From NCBI GenBank assembly GCA_030611945.1, contig JAUWOV010000021.1:1-22980 (forward strand): 22,980 nucleotides of DNA, given 5' to 3'. A program made the position numbers and the translations under genes. Origin of the DNA: a bacterium. GTDB lineage: Bacteria > JAHJDO01. This document shows positions 6,640-14,360 of this stretch, one piece after another. Numbering within the stretch: the first letter of the stretch is position 1; each line of letters starts with the position of its first letter. The notes beneath the pieces are model-generated. The model was not told the origin of the DNA. It saw nothing but the letters and a program-made list of their open reading frames with translations, and did no database searches.

Positions 6640-8499
6640 ATGGATCTCTTTGAGTTCCCTACGAAGCAGGCAAAATTTGACAGAAACGCTCCTCTAGCTG
6701 TTCAAATGAGGCCCAGAACCCTTGTGGAATTTGTTGGACAGGAACATATTCTAGGCGAGGAAGGGATTCTTAGAAAAGCTATTGTTAATGACAAAATAAC
6801 CTCTCTAATATTATACGGTCCTCCCGGAACGGGGAAAACAACGCTTGCTTATATTATTGCCAGTGTAACAAAATCCCACTTTGATAGAATTAATGCAGTT
6901 ACATCCGGCATTTCAGAGATACGCAAGACAATTGAATCCGCGAGAGCGAGGAAGGAGACGAACAATATAAAGACAATACTTTTCATTGACGAAATCCATC
7001 GGTTTAACAAGGCGCAGCAGGATGGATTGATGCCTGCTGTTGAAAATAATATTGTAACATTGATCGGAGCAAGCACTCATAATCCTTTCTTTGCAATAAA
7101 CAGTCCGCTGCTTTCAAGATCAAGGGTATTTCAATTAAATCCTCTTTCTGATGATGATATAAAGCTTATTATAGGGAATGCGTTAAAGGATAAGCAGAGA
7201 GGACTTGGCAAATTGAAGATTGAGATGAGTAATAGCGCATTGCTTCATATTATTAAATGTTCAGACGGAGATGGAAGAAGGGCTCTTAATGCTCTTGAGT
7301 TGGGTGTATTATTAGGCAAGCCTGATAAAAGTGGTATTATTCATTTTACAATAAAAATGGCTGAAGAAGCTGTCGGAAAAAGACAGGTAGTGTATGATAA
7401 GAATGAAGGAGCGCATTATGATACAGCCTCCGCGTTTATAAAGAGCATGAGAGGCTCGGATCCTGATGCAAGTCTTTACTGGCTTGCAAAGATGATTTAT
7501 GCGGGCGAGGATCCAAGATTTATAGCAAGACGGATTGTTATATGCGCTTCTGAGGATGTTGGCAATGCTGATCCTAATGCATTAATTTTAGCTAATGCGG
7601 CTTTGCAGGCATCTGAATTTGTTGGCTTGCCGGAAGCAAGGATAATTCTTGCTCAGGCAGTAACCTATATTGCAACTGCTCCAAAAAGCAATGCTTCTTA
7701 TCTTGGAATAGATAGAGCTTTGGATGATGTAAAGAGCAGTAGATTAAAACAAATTCCTGCGCATCTTAGAGTAGGACATGGCAAGGATTATAAGTATGCT
7801 CACAGCTATAATGATCATTATGTAGAGCAGGAATATGCGCCAGACCTTCCTGCATATTATAATCCTACCGAACAGGGATACGAGAAAAGGATAAAAGAGC
7901 GTCTTAACACTTTGAAAGAAGGGGATATGGATAATACACCAAAGCATATATTGCGTAAAAAGATGATAGAGAAACGCCAAAGGACATCTTATGATGAAAT
8001 AGCAACTAAGAGTGAAGAGATTAAGAAGCGTCTTTTTGAACTGGATGTTTTTGAAAAATCCAAAACAGTTATGTTCTATGTTGGAAAAGGAGATGAGGTT
8101 CAAACAAAGGATATGGTTTTAGAATCAATGAAAATGGGTAAAATAGTAAGTGTTCCTTATATAGAAAACAGTGGAAATCGTGAAATGCATGCATCTCTTT
8201 TGAAGAATTTTGACAGGGATCTTGTAAAAGGAGAATATGGGATATTATCTCCAAAAAAAGAAAGTTATAGACCTATAAACACAAGCAGTCTTGACTTAAT
8301 TGTTATTCCCGGAGTTTGTTTTGATAAGAACGGAAATCGCATAGGACGCGGCGGAGGATATTACGACCGCTTTCTAAAATCAGTTTCTAAAAAAGCTATA
8401 TTAATTGGTCTTGCATTTGATTTTCAGGTTATTAGAGATGTTCCACATGATGAGAAAGATATACCAGTGCAGATAATTGTAACAGAAAAAAGGATTTAG
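6640..8499 (+). CDS. RarA (MgsA) AAA+ ATPase fused to 5-formyltetrahydrofolate cyclo-ligase
   Basis: The product is 619 residues with two unrelated enzymes. Residues 1 to about 415 are a RarA/MgsA/WRNIP1-type AAA+ protein acting at stalled replication forks: RPRTLVEFVGQ, Walker A GPPGTGKTT (from residue 60), Walker B ILFIDEIHRFNKAQQD, sensor GASTHNPFF, SPLLSRSRVF, and the MgsA C-terminal region (KSMRGSDPDASLYWLAKM, GEDPRFIARRIVI, ASEDVG). Residues 430-619 are a complete 5-formyl-THF cyclo-ligase (ATP-dependent 5-formyl-THF to 5,10-methenyl-THF): HILRKKMIEKR, LDLIVIPGVCFDKNGNRIGRGGGYYDRFL, PHDEKDIPV. Codon 430 is ATG at the exact place where a free-standing cyclo-ligase would begin, and GAAGGGG lies just upstream. 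No stop separates the parts. The start ATG directly abuts the previous stop. Each domain call is firm; whether one or two proteins are made is open. Confidence 0.92.
   Translation: MDLFEFPTKQAKFDRNAPLAVQMRPRTLVEFVGQEHILGEEGILRKAIVNDKITSLILYGPPGTGKTTLAYIIASVTKSHFDRINAVTSGISEIRKTIESARARKETNNIKTILFIDEIHRFNKAQQDGLMPAVENNIVTLIGASTHNPFFAINSPLLSRSRVFQLNPLSDDDIKLIIGNALKDKQRGLGKLKIEMSNSALLHIIKCSDGDGRRALNALELGVLLGKPDKSGIIHFTIKMAEEAVGKRQVVYDKNEGAHYDTASAFIKSMRGSDPDASLYWLAKMIYAGEDPRFIARRIVICASEDVGNADPNALILANAALQASEFVGLPEARIILAQAVTYIATAPKSNASYLGIDRALDDVKSSRLKQIPAHLRVGHGKDYKYAHSYNDHYVEQEYAPDLPAYYNPTEQGYEKRIKERLNTLKEGDMDNTPKHILRKKMIEKRQRTSYDEIATKSEEIKKRLFELDVFEKSKTVMFYVGKGDEVQTKDMVLESMKMGKIVSVPYIENSGNREMHASLLKNFDRDLVKGEYGILSPKKESYRPINTSSLDLIVIPGVCFDKNGNRIGRGGGYYDRFLKSVSKKAILIGLAFDFQVIRDVPHDEKDIPVQIIVTEKRI
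7917..7929 (+). promoter_or_regulatory. Possible internal ribosome-binding site and start for a free 5-FCL
   Basis: GAAGGGG (7918-7924) precedes an in-frame ATG (7927-7929) that opens MDNTPKHILRKKMIEKR, which looks like the natural N-terminus of a 5-formyl-THF cyclo-ligase. The spacing is short if the GGGG is counted but acceptable if GAAGG pairs. It may be a relic of the ancestral separate gene, or it may still yield a second 190-residue product. Only sequence supports this. Confidence 0.45.
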
Positions 8500-8503
8500 T
8501 ATA

Positions 8504-8995
8504 ATGAACAACATGATAGAGATGTTTGTTTCAGGAGTGGCAATTGATCCGACAAATAATATGCCTATTATAATTTTGAAGAATAGTGATAAAAAGAAAA
8601 CTCTTCCTATATGGATAGGAATATCTGAGGCAAGCTCTATTGCAATGAAATTAGTTGGAGTGAGCGCTCAAAGACCCCTAACTCATGATCTTATAAAATC
8701 TGTAGCTGAAGTATGCAGAGCAAGAATATTGGAAGTGAACATAGACAGTTTTGATAAAAATACGTTTTTCGCAAAAATAAAGATTAAATGGAAAAGAAAG
8801 ACTTTTCTTATTGATTCGCGTCCAAGCGATGCAATAGCTTTGGCGTTGCGCTCTGAGGTTCCTATTCTTGTTGCTGAAGAGGTAATTAAGCAGGCTGCAA
8901 CTATAAATATTACAGAAGCCGAAGATAAAATAAAAATTTTTAGCGGTGTTTTAAAAGACCTTAATGCAGAAGATTTCAGTAAGTATAAGATGTAA
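8504..8995 (+). CDS. DUF151 bifunctional nuclease-domain protein
   Basis: The product is a 163-residue protein of the BFN/DUF151 family. Hallmarks are the opening region with LPIWIGISEASSIAMKL, then RPLTHDLIKSV, and above all IDSRPSDAIALALR, the family signature near residue 108. Plant members of this family have reported RNase and DNase activity, while the role of bacterial ones is largely unknown. The C-terminus (EDFSKYKM) is short and polar. The ATG at 8504 is preceded by AAAAAAGG about 10 nt upstream. It is the last gene of the proC operon and runs toward two - strand tRNA genes with only a few bases between them. No intrinsic terminator hairpin is visible in that gap. Confidence 0.88.
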   Translation: MNNMIEMFVSGVAIDPTNNMPIIILKNSDKKKTLPIWIGISEASSIAMKLVGVSAQRPLTHDLIKSVAEVCRARILEVNIDSFDKNTFFAKIKIKWKRKTFLIDSRPSDAIALALRSEVPILVAEEVIKQAATINITEAEDKIKIFSGVLKDLNAEDFSKYKM

Positions 8996-9001
8996 CAAGA
9001 G

Positions 9002-9086
9002 TGCCGGAGACCGGACTTGAACCGGTATGAACTAAAAGTTCGAGGGATTTTAAGTCCCTTGCGTCTGCCAATTTCGCCACTCCGGC
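9002..9086 (-). tRNA. tRNA-Leu (anticodon UAA)
   Basis: On the reverse strand the sequence folds as a class II tRNA. The acceptor is GCCGGAG pairing with CTCCGGC and there is a D-arm with TGGC...GGCAGACGC. The anticodon stem AGGGA/TCCCT encloses CTTAAAA with anticodon TAA, a long variable arm is built on GAAC/GTTC, and the T-arm is ACCGG TTCAAGT CCGGT. The discriminator base is A, as expected for tRNA-Leu. The 3' CCA is not encoded (CTC follows), so it must be added after transcription. It lies 16 bp downstream of tRNA-Cys and is probably co-transcribed with it. Confidence 0.95.
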
Positions 9087-9102
9087 AGTAATGCTTACTT
9101 AG

Positions 9103-9174
<72 letters not shown>

Positions 9175-9195
9175 ATACTATGTTTAATTATGATG

Positions 9196-9224
9196 ATAAT
9201 ATCTATTTTTATAATTTCAGTCAA
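9196..9224 (-). promoter_or_regulatory. Sigma70-type promoter for the tRNA-Cys/tRNA-Leu unit
   Basis: Read on the reverse strand, TTGACT (complement of 9219-9224) and TATTAT (complement of 9196-9201) are separated by 17 bp. The -10 box is about 21 bp from the tRNA-Cys 5' end, which suits a short processed leader. It is back to back with the rpmE promoter. Confidence 0.7.
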
Positions 9225-9231
9225 TAAGTAA

Positions 9232-9260
9232 TTGAAGCGGTATAAAGTGTATGTTATCAT
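9232..9260 (+). promoter_or_regulatory. Sigma70-type promoter for rpmE (and perhaps prfA-prmC)
   Basis: TTGAAG (9232-9237) and TATCAT (9255-9260) are separated by 17 bp. The start of transcription would lie near 9267, about 29 nt before the rpmE ATG. It is divergent from the tRNA promoter, and the two -35 boxes are only 7 bp apart. Confidence 0.6.
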
Positions 9261-9295
9261 TGTCCTGAATTAAAACAAAATAAGGAAAGAGTATT

Positions 9296-9493
9296 ATGAA
9301 AAAAGATGTCCATCCGGAATATTCCGAAACTACTGTTACATGCGCCTGTGGAGAAGTTATCCATACACGTTCTACAAAGAAAAATATCAGAGTGGAAATT
9401 TGTTCAAAGTGTCATCCTTTTTACACAGGAAAACAGAAGTTTGTTGACAGTGCTGGAAGAGTTGACAGGTTTAAGAAAAAATATAATCTCTAG
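9296..9493 (+). CDS. rpmE: 50S ribosomal protein L31
   Basis: This 65-residue ribosomal protein bridges the large and small subunits. It shows the L31 pattern: MKKDVHPEY, then [14 protein letters not shown], then [29 protein letters not shown]. The cysteines in CACG and CSKC mark the zinc-binding (C+) form rather than the zinc-independent paralogue. The ATG at 9296 follows AAGGAAAG at 9282-9289. The order rpmE-prfA-prmC is a widespread conserved translation cluster. Confidence 0.97.
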   Translation: MKKDVHPEYSETTVTCACGEVIHTRSTKKNIRVEICSKCHPFYTGKQKFVDSAGRVDRFKKKYNL

Positions 9494-9499
9494 GTGAAG

Positions 9500-9578
9500 C
9501 AGGATTAAGGATTAAGACGCTTCGCTCTAAGGATATAAGTTTATAGCGTGCGATCTTTTTACTTAATTCTTAATCCTT
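9500..9578. repeat. Imperfect inverted repeat between rpmE and prfA
   Basis: The arm CAGGATTAAGGATTAAG (9500-9516) pairs with CTTAATTCTTAATCCTT (9562-9578) at 15 of 17 positions, enclosing a 45-nt loop. Each arm contains the heptamer GGATTAA, twice in the left arm. A similar tandem (AAGGATTAAGGATT) sits at the start of the histidine kinase gene near 18689. The loop has no clear second long stem. The element occupies most of the 101-bp gap and leaves prfA without a recognisable ribosome-binding site. Confidence 0.65.
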
Positions 9579-9594
9579 ACAACTTAATACTAAA

Positions 9595-10656
9595 ATGTTA
9601 TTAGATAAATTAGATAGTATCAAAAAGAGAGGCGCTGAACTCACTGAGTTAATGAGCGACCCTCAAGTTATATCTAATAGAGACCAATATCAGAAGTATG
9701 CCAAGGAATACACTGATATAAAGGACATAATAAAGGAATATGAAAAATATAGGGAGAATTTGAATGATATATCAAAGCACAAAGAGATTCTTTCAAATCC
9801 CGCCGAAGACAAGGATTTTCTGGAATTGGTTGAAACAGAGATAGCGGATTTGGAAGCTAAAAAAGAGAAGATAGAGGATAATCTCCGGGTATTACTGGAT
9901 CCTGATGCGCGCGATTGGAACAAAGATATTATTATGGAAATACGCAGCGGGACTGGTGGAGATGAAGCCAGCCTTTTTGCCGAAGACCTATTTCGTATGT
10001 ATAGCAAGTATGCTGAAAAGAAAGGATGGAAGATTGAGGTTTTATCGTCGCATCTAAGGGAACTGGGCGGTTTTAGAGAGGTAGTTTTTGCTGTAAAAGG
10101 AAAGAATGTTTACAGAAGATTGAGATTTGAAAGCGGAACGCACCGCGTTCAAAGAGTTCCGGTTACTGAGACTAGCGGCCGCATTCACACGTCTACAGTT
10201 ACTGTGGCAGTGCTTCCTGAACCTGAAGACGTTGAAGTTACAATAAATCCGCAGGAATTAAAAATTGATACATTCAGAGCCTCAGGAGCTGGAGGTCAGC
10301 ATGTTAATAAAACAGATTCAGCGGTTAGAATAACCCATATACCAACGAGGCTGGTTGTTGAGTGTCAGGATGAAAGATCACAGCATAAAAACAGAGTTAA
10401 AGCAATGAGAGTATTAAGGGCGCGCTTGCTCCATAAAGTTAAAGAGGACCAGCAAAAGCAGATTTCTCAGGATAGAAAAAAACAGGTTGGCACAGGAGAT
10501 AGAAGCGAAAAGATCCGCACGTATAATTTTCCACAAGCGCGGATCACAGATCATCGTATAAATTTTACTTTTCATAAGCTTCAGGCTTTTCTTCAAGGTG
10601 ATATGGATGAATTGATAGAAGCAGAATTATCAGCTGGTTTTAAGCTTGAAGATTAA
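9595..10656 (+). CDS. prfA: Peptide chain release factor 1
   Basis: The factor reads UAA and UAG stop codons and triggers peptide release. The 353-residue product is normal length. The anticodon-mimic tripeptide is P189-V-T191, the RF1 (PxT) type rather than the RF2 (SPF) type. The GGQ motif lies at 233-235 within [18 protein letters not shown]. The N-terminal helical domain and [13 protein letters not shown]-like segment ([12 protein letters not shown]) are intact. The ATG at 9595 begins MLLDKLDSI; no Shine-Dalgarno sequence is visible because an inverted repeat fills the upstream gap. The stop lies 11 bp inside prmC, whose product methylates the GGQ glutamine of this factor. Confidence 0.97.
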   Translation: MLLDKLDSIKKRGAELTELMSDPQVISNRDQYQKYAKEYTDIKDIIKEYEKYRENLNDISKHKEILSNPAEDKDFLELVETEIADLEAKKEKIEDNLRVLLDPDARDWNKDIIMEIRSGTGGDEASLFAEDLFRMYSKYAEKKGWKIEVLSSHLRELGGFREVVFAVKGKNVYRRLRFESGTHRVQRVPVTETSGRIHTSTVTVAVLPEPEDVEVTINPQELKIDTFRASGAGGQHVNKTDSAVRITHIPTRLVVECQDERSQHKNRVKAMRVLRARLLHKVKEDQQKQISQDRKKQVGTGDRSEKIRTYNFPQARITDHRINFTFHKLQAFLQGDMDELIEAELSAGFKLED

Positions 10657-11512
10657 AGAATTAGTTTTTCGCGCAGCAGATTATCTCGCAAAACATAATA
10701 TTTCCTCTCCCCGTTTGGACGCAGAGGTTTTGTTGTCATATCTCTTAAAGAAAGAAAGAATATTTTTATATCTTAATTGGGATAGTGTTCTCCAAAAAGA
10801 CACAATAGATATTTTTAGAAAACTTGTTCTAAAAAGGTCAAAACACGTACCAATTGCGTATTTAACAGGACATAAAGAGTTTATGTCCATTGATTTTGAG
10901 GTAAATGAAAAAGTATTAATTCCCAGACCTGAGACTGAAGCATTGATTGAAGCAACGTTATCCCGAATGCTTTCAGGACAACCAAATAGAGAATGGACAG
11001 CAATTGATATGGGAACAGGTTGTGGGAATATAGCAGTTGCCATTGCCAAAAGTCAGAATGTAAGGATATACGCTTCTGATATCTCAGAAGACGCATTGAG
11101 CGTATCCAAAAAAAATGCAAAAAAAAACAAAGTAGAAAAGTCAATAAGGTTCCTTTGCGGAGACTTGTTCAAGGCATTTAATGGTCTCAACCTTAGCGGA
11201 AAGATTGATTTTATCGTATCAAATCCTCCTTATGTTTCTTCAGCGGATTTTGAGGAATTACCTGCTGACGTAAAGCAATATGAACCTGGGATCGCGCTTG
11301 ATGGCGGAGTTAGCGGTATTGATTTTTATCCTGAACTAATTAAAGGTGCAGAGGAATTTTTAAAACCACACGGGTTTCTTATTATGGAAATAGGATATGG
11401 ACAGGCTGAAGAAATTAAAAAACTTGTTTCCTTGCGCAAGTCGTTCTTAGAGCCCGAAATTGTTATGGATTACGGAAGAATTGAGAGAGTGGTTATCTGC
11501 GCAAAAATTTGA
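10646..11512 (+). CDS. prmC: Release factor glutamine methyltransferase
   Basis: PrmC uses S-adenosylmethionine to methylate the glutamine of the GGQ motif in RF1 and RF2. The 288-residue product shows the N-terminal helical region with [14 protein letters not shown], then [31 protein letters not shown], the SAM-binding [15 protein letters not shown], and the catalytic NPPY at residues 193-196 in [11 protein letters not shown]. The start is TTG at 10646, overlapping prfA by 11 bp, so translational coupling is likely. The stop codon (10510-10512 relative to 11510-11512 of the window) lies within the -35 box of the next promoter. Confidence 0.95.
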   Translation: MKIKELVFRAADYLAKHNISSPRLDAEVLLSYLLKKERIFLYLNWDSVLQKDTIDIFRKLVLKRSKHVPIAYLTGHKEFMSIDFEVNEKVLIPRPETEALIEATLSRMLSGQPNREWTAIDMGTGCGNIAVAIAKSQNVRIYASDISEDALSVSKKNAKKNKVEKSIRFLCGDLFKAFNGLNLSGKIDFIVSNPPYVSSADFEELPADVKQYEPGIALDGGVSGIDFYPELIKGAEEFLKPHGFLIMEIGYGQAEEIKKLVSLRKSFLEPEIVMDYGRIERVVICAKI

Positions 11513-11537
11513 CATTATATGTTTCTTTAGGTATAAT
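11509..11537 (+). promoter_or_regulatory. Perfect-consensus sigma70 promoter for the pilus/secretion motor operon
   Basis: TTGACA (11509-11514) and TATAAT (11532-11537) are separated by exactly 17 bp, the textbook optimum. The -35 box overlaps the prmC stop codon. Transcription would start near 11544, giving a leader of about 23 nt that holds the AGAGGGA ribosome-binding site for the GTG start at 11567. It should drive the pilB-pilT-pilB-pilC run and probably the two-component genes. Confidence 0.9.
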
Positions 11538-11566
11538 TTTCGCAACTGATTTTAGAGGGAAACAAA

Positions 11567-13291
11567 GTGGCAGAAGATAGAAGGAAATTTCTGGGGGAAA
11601 TACTTCAGGACATAGGTTTGATTTCAGAAAAGAAGCTGGAAACCGCTTTAGCAGAGCAGCGGCAGACAGGTGAAAGACTTGGAAATATACTGATAAAGCT
11701 TGGCTATATAGATAGTGAAGGGCTTTGTAAGGCATTAGCTTCGCAATTCGGTCTGAAGACGATAAATATATCTGAATATGATGTTGCGCAGGAAGTGATA
11801 GATAAAGTTCCTTCATCAGTCGCAAAAAAACATAAGATTATACCTTTAAAGTTTGAAAACAATACTTTAACAATTGCTATGGCTAGTCCGCTTAATCTTC
11901 TTGCATTGGATAATCTAAGAATAGTGCTTAGTTGCGAAGTTGAAGGATTGTTAGCTACAGAAGAACAGATCGAAAGTTCTCTGGAAAGATATTATGGTGT
12001 CAGGGAAGAAACAATTGACAGCATGCTTCAGGAGCTGAGTGAACAGGACATAGATTTTGTTAGTGGTGAAGTTGCAGAGGAAGAAGAAGGGATATCTGAT
12101 GAAGCGCCGGTTATAAAATTAGTTGGTTTATTAATATTGGAAGCGCTTCGCGCTGGAGCAAGCGATATACATATTGAGCCTTTAGAGGATAGGTTTAGGG
12201 TCCGATATCGTGTAGATGGAGTTCTGCATGAAGTACCTGCTCCTCCTAAGAGATTGGAGAAATCCGTGATCTCTCGTATCAAGATTATGTCTGGTATGAA
12301 CATTGCAGAAAAGAGGCTTCCTCAGGATGGTAAAATAGGATTATCTTTATTGGGGAAAGATATTGACTTGCGTGTATCAGCCCTGCCTGCAATACATGGG
12401 GAAAGTGTCGTCCTAAGAATCCTTGACAAGAGCAGTTTATTATTGGGCATGGCTGAACTTGGCTTCTTAGAAAAGGATATGAAAAGATTTGAATCGCTGA
12501 TTGCATCGCCTAATGGTATTATTCTTGTTACAGGTCCGACAGGCAGCGGCAAAACAACAACTCTTTATGCAGCTCTCAATAAGATAAATCAGCCGGACAG
12601 AAAATTAATAACAGTTGAGGAACCTGTTGAATACCAGTTAACAGGGATCAATCAGGTTAATGTAAAAAGCGAAATTGGATTGACATTTGCTAATGTTTTA
12701 AGGTCTATATTAAGACAGGCTCCGGATATTATAATGATTGGAGAGATTCGCGATAATGAAACAGCGGAAATTGCTATAAGATCTGCTTTAACAGGACACC
12801 TTGTGTTCTCTACGCTTCACACTAATGATGCTCCCAGCGCAATAACACGGCTTATTGATATGGGGATAAAGCCTTTCCTGGTTGGTTCATCGGTTCAGGC
12901 AGTTCTTGCGCAGAGATTGATCAGAACAATCTGCCCGGAATGCAAAGAACCATACACCCCAAGGAAAGATGAAATTTTACAATTAGAAAAGGCATTTAAG
13001 AAAAAAGATATGAGTAAAGCACAGTTCTATAAAGGTAAAGGGTGTCCAAAGTGCTCTCAGACAGGTTATAAAGGGAGGATAGGTATTTTTGAATTATTTG
13101 TGCTTAATAGTGAAATTCGCGCATTGATTCTTAAGAGGGCTTCAAGCGCGCAAATTAGAGAAAAGGCGTGTAAGTTTGGTATGAAGACCCTGAGGCAGGA
13201 TGGATTGGAGAAAGTTGTAATGGGGATGACTACGCTTTCTGAGGTAGAACGAGTAACTCAAAAAGATGTAGAATTGGAAGGAGAAATATAA
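11567..13291 (+). CDS. pilB: Type IV pilus / type II secretion assembly ATPase (PilB/GspE family), first copy
   Basis: This cytoplasmic hexameric ATPase powers subunit extension. The 574-residue product has an N-terminal MshEN/GspE_N domain (about 1-150: GEILQDIGLISEKKLETAL), a central N2 domain (ASDIHIEPLEDRFRVRYRVDG), Walker A GPTGSGKTT from residue 323, the Asp box VEEPVEYQ, Walker B IIMIGEIRD, the His box STLHTNDA, and a zinc site from CPECKEPYT and GCPKCSQTGYKGR. The Walker B lead-in is LRQAPD, where many family members (and the paralogue downstream) have LRQDPD. The start is GTG at 11567 with AGAGGGA upstream. pilT follows after 1 bp. It could serve as GspE or PilB; the sequence alone does not decide. 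Confidence 0.92.
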   Translation: MAEDRRKFLGEILQDIGLISEKKLETALAEQRQTGERLGNILIKLGYIDSEGLCKALASQFGLKTINISEYDVAQEVIDKVPSSVAKKHKIIPLKFENNTLTIAMASPLNLLALDNLRIVLSCEVEGLLATEEQIESSLERYYGVREETIDSMLQELSEQDIDFVSGEVAEEEEGISDEAPVIKLVGLLILEALRAGASDIHIEPLEDRFRVRYRVDGVLHEVPAPPKRLEKSVISRIKIMSGMNIAEKRLPQDGKIGLSLLGKDIDLRVSALPAIHGESVVLRILDKSSLLLGMAELGFLEKDMKRFESLIASPNGIILVTGPTGSGKTTTLYAALNKINQPDRKLITVEEPVEYQLTGINQVNVKSEIGLTFANVLRSILRQAPDIIMIGEIRDNETAEIAIRSALTGHLVFSTLHTNDAPSAITRLIDMGIKPFLVGSSVQAVLAQRLIRTICPECKEPYTPRKDEILQLEKAFKKKDMSKAQFYKGKGCPKCSQTGYKGRIGIFELFVLNSEIRALILKRASSAQIREKACKFGMKTLRQDGLEKVVMGMTTLSEVERVTQKDVELEGEI

Positions 13292-13292
13292 A

Positions 13293-14360
13293 ATGGAGAT
13301 GAATGAACTGCTGAAAATTGTTGTAGACAGAAATGCTTCTGACATACACTTAGTAGTAGGGAAGCCTCCTGTTTTGCGTATAGATGGAAGATTGGATGTT
13401 CTTGACTTTGAGGAGCTGACAAACGAGAACACAGAGAAGTTAATGAAGAGTATTAGCTCAGAACATCATCAACAAAAATTACAAGAAATGGGAGGAACAG
13501 ATTTTGGATTTTCCTTTGGAGACATAGCAAGATTTCGTGTGGCTATTTATAAAGAGAGGGGAAATACTTCAGTTGCAATGAGACTTATACCTATGAAACT
13601 TCTGACATTTGATGAACTTGGCTTGTCGGAGCAAATTAAAAAGCTTATGTACAGACCTCGCGGATTAGTGCTTATAACAGGTCCAACAGGTTGCGGAAAG
13701 ACAACAACGCTTGCCACAATGATTGATTATATAGCGAGAAATAGAGACACTCATATAATAACGATTGAAGACCCTATAGAGTATTATCACACTCATCACA
13801 ATGGTGTTATGTCTCAGAGAGAATTGGGGGTAGACGTTCCTTCGTTCTCTGAAGCTCTCACAAGAGCGCTAAGGCAGGATCCTGATGTTATAATGGTGGG
13901 AGAGATGAGAGATCTGGCTACAATGGAGGCGGCTATTTCAGCTGCGGAAACCGGGCATCTGGTTTTTGCAACCCTGCATACAACAGGTGCCGCAGCCACA
14001 ATTGACAGAATAGTTGACGCTTTTCCTACTGCGCAGCAGGAACAAATAAGAACGCAGTTGTCTGAGTCTCTTGTAGCGGTAGTTTCCCAGCAGTTGATTC
14101 CCAGAACCGCAGGAGGAAGAGTAGCGTCTTATGAGATAATGCTTGCTACTTCAGCTATAAAGAATCTGATAAGGGAAAAGAAGAGCTATAGGATAATTTC
14201 CTCCATTCAAACAGGGAAAAAGCTTGGCATGAAAACAATGGATGATTCTCTGACAGAGCTTTACAACAGCAAAATAATAAGTTATGAAGAGTATATTACG
14301 CGTTGTTATAGCGTAGCGGATGCTGAAGCAAAGGCAGGAGAGGGAGAAAATGCCCAGTAA
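13293..14360 (+). CDS. pilT: Twitching motility retraction ATPase PilT
   Basis: PilT depolymerises type IV pili. The 355-residue product has typical PilT features: N-terminal ASDIHLVVGKPPVLRIDG, RFRVAIYKERG, Walker A GPTGCGKTTTLA from residue 130, ITIEDPIEY, SQRELGVD, LRQDPDVIMVGEMRDLATMEAAISAAETGHLVFATLHTT, TIDRIVDAFP and LVAVVSQQLIPR, then YEIMLATSAIKNLIREKK and MKTMDDSLTELY. It has no zinc tetracysteine and no MshEN domain, unlike its neighbours. The ATG at 13293 is 1 bp after the previous stop and its own end overlaps the next gene by 11 bp. A retraction motor argues that at least part of this locus builds dynamic type IV pili rather than only a secretion pseudopilus. Confidence 0.94.
   Translation: MEMNELLKIVVDRNASDIHLVVGKPPVLRIDGRLDVLDFEELTNENTEKLMKSISSEHHQQKLQEMGGTDFGFSFGDIARFRVAIYKERGNTSVAMRLIPMKLLTFDELGLSEQIKKLMYRPRGLVLITGPTGCGKTTTLATMIDYIARNRDTHIITIEDPIEYYHTHHNGVMSQRELGVDVPSFSEALTRALRQDPDVIMVGEMRDLATMEAAISAAETGHLVFATLHTTGAAATIDRIVDAFPTAQQEQIRTQLSESLVAVVSQQLIPRTAGGRVASYEIMLATSAIKNLIREKKSYRIISSIQTGKKLGMKTMDDSLTELYNSKIISYEEYITRCYSVADAEAKAGEGENAQ

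Noticed and set aside
9306-9497. Second open frame overlapping rpmE
   Set aside because: It is a +1 shadow; the L31 frame has the zinc cysteines, the ribosome-binding site and the conserved neighbours.
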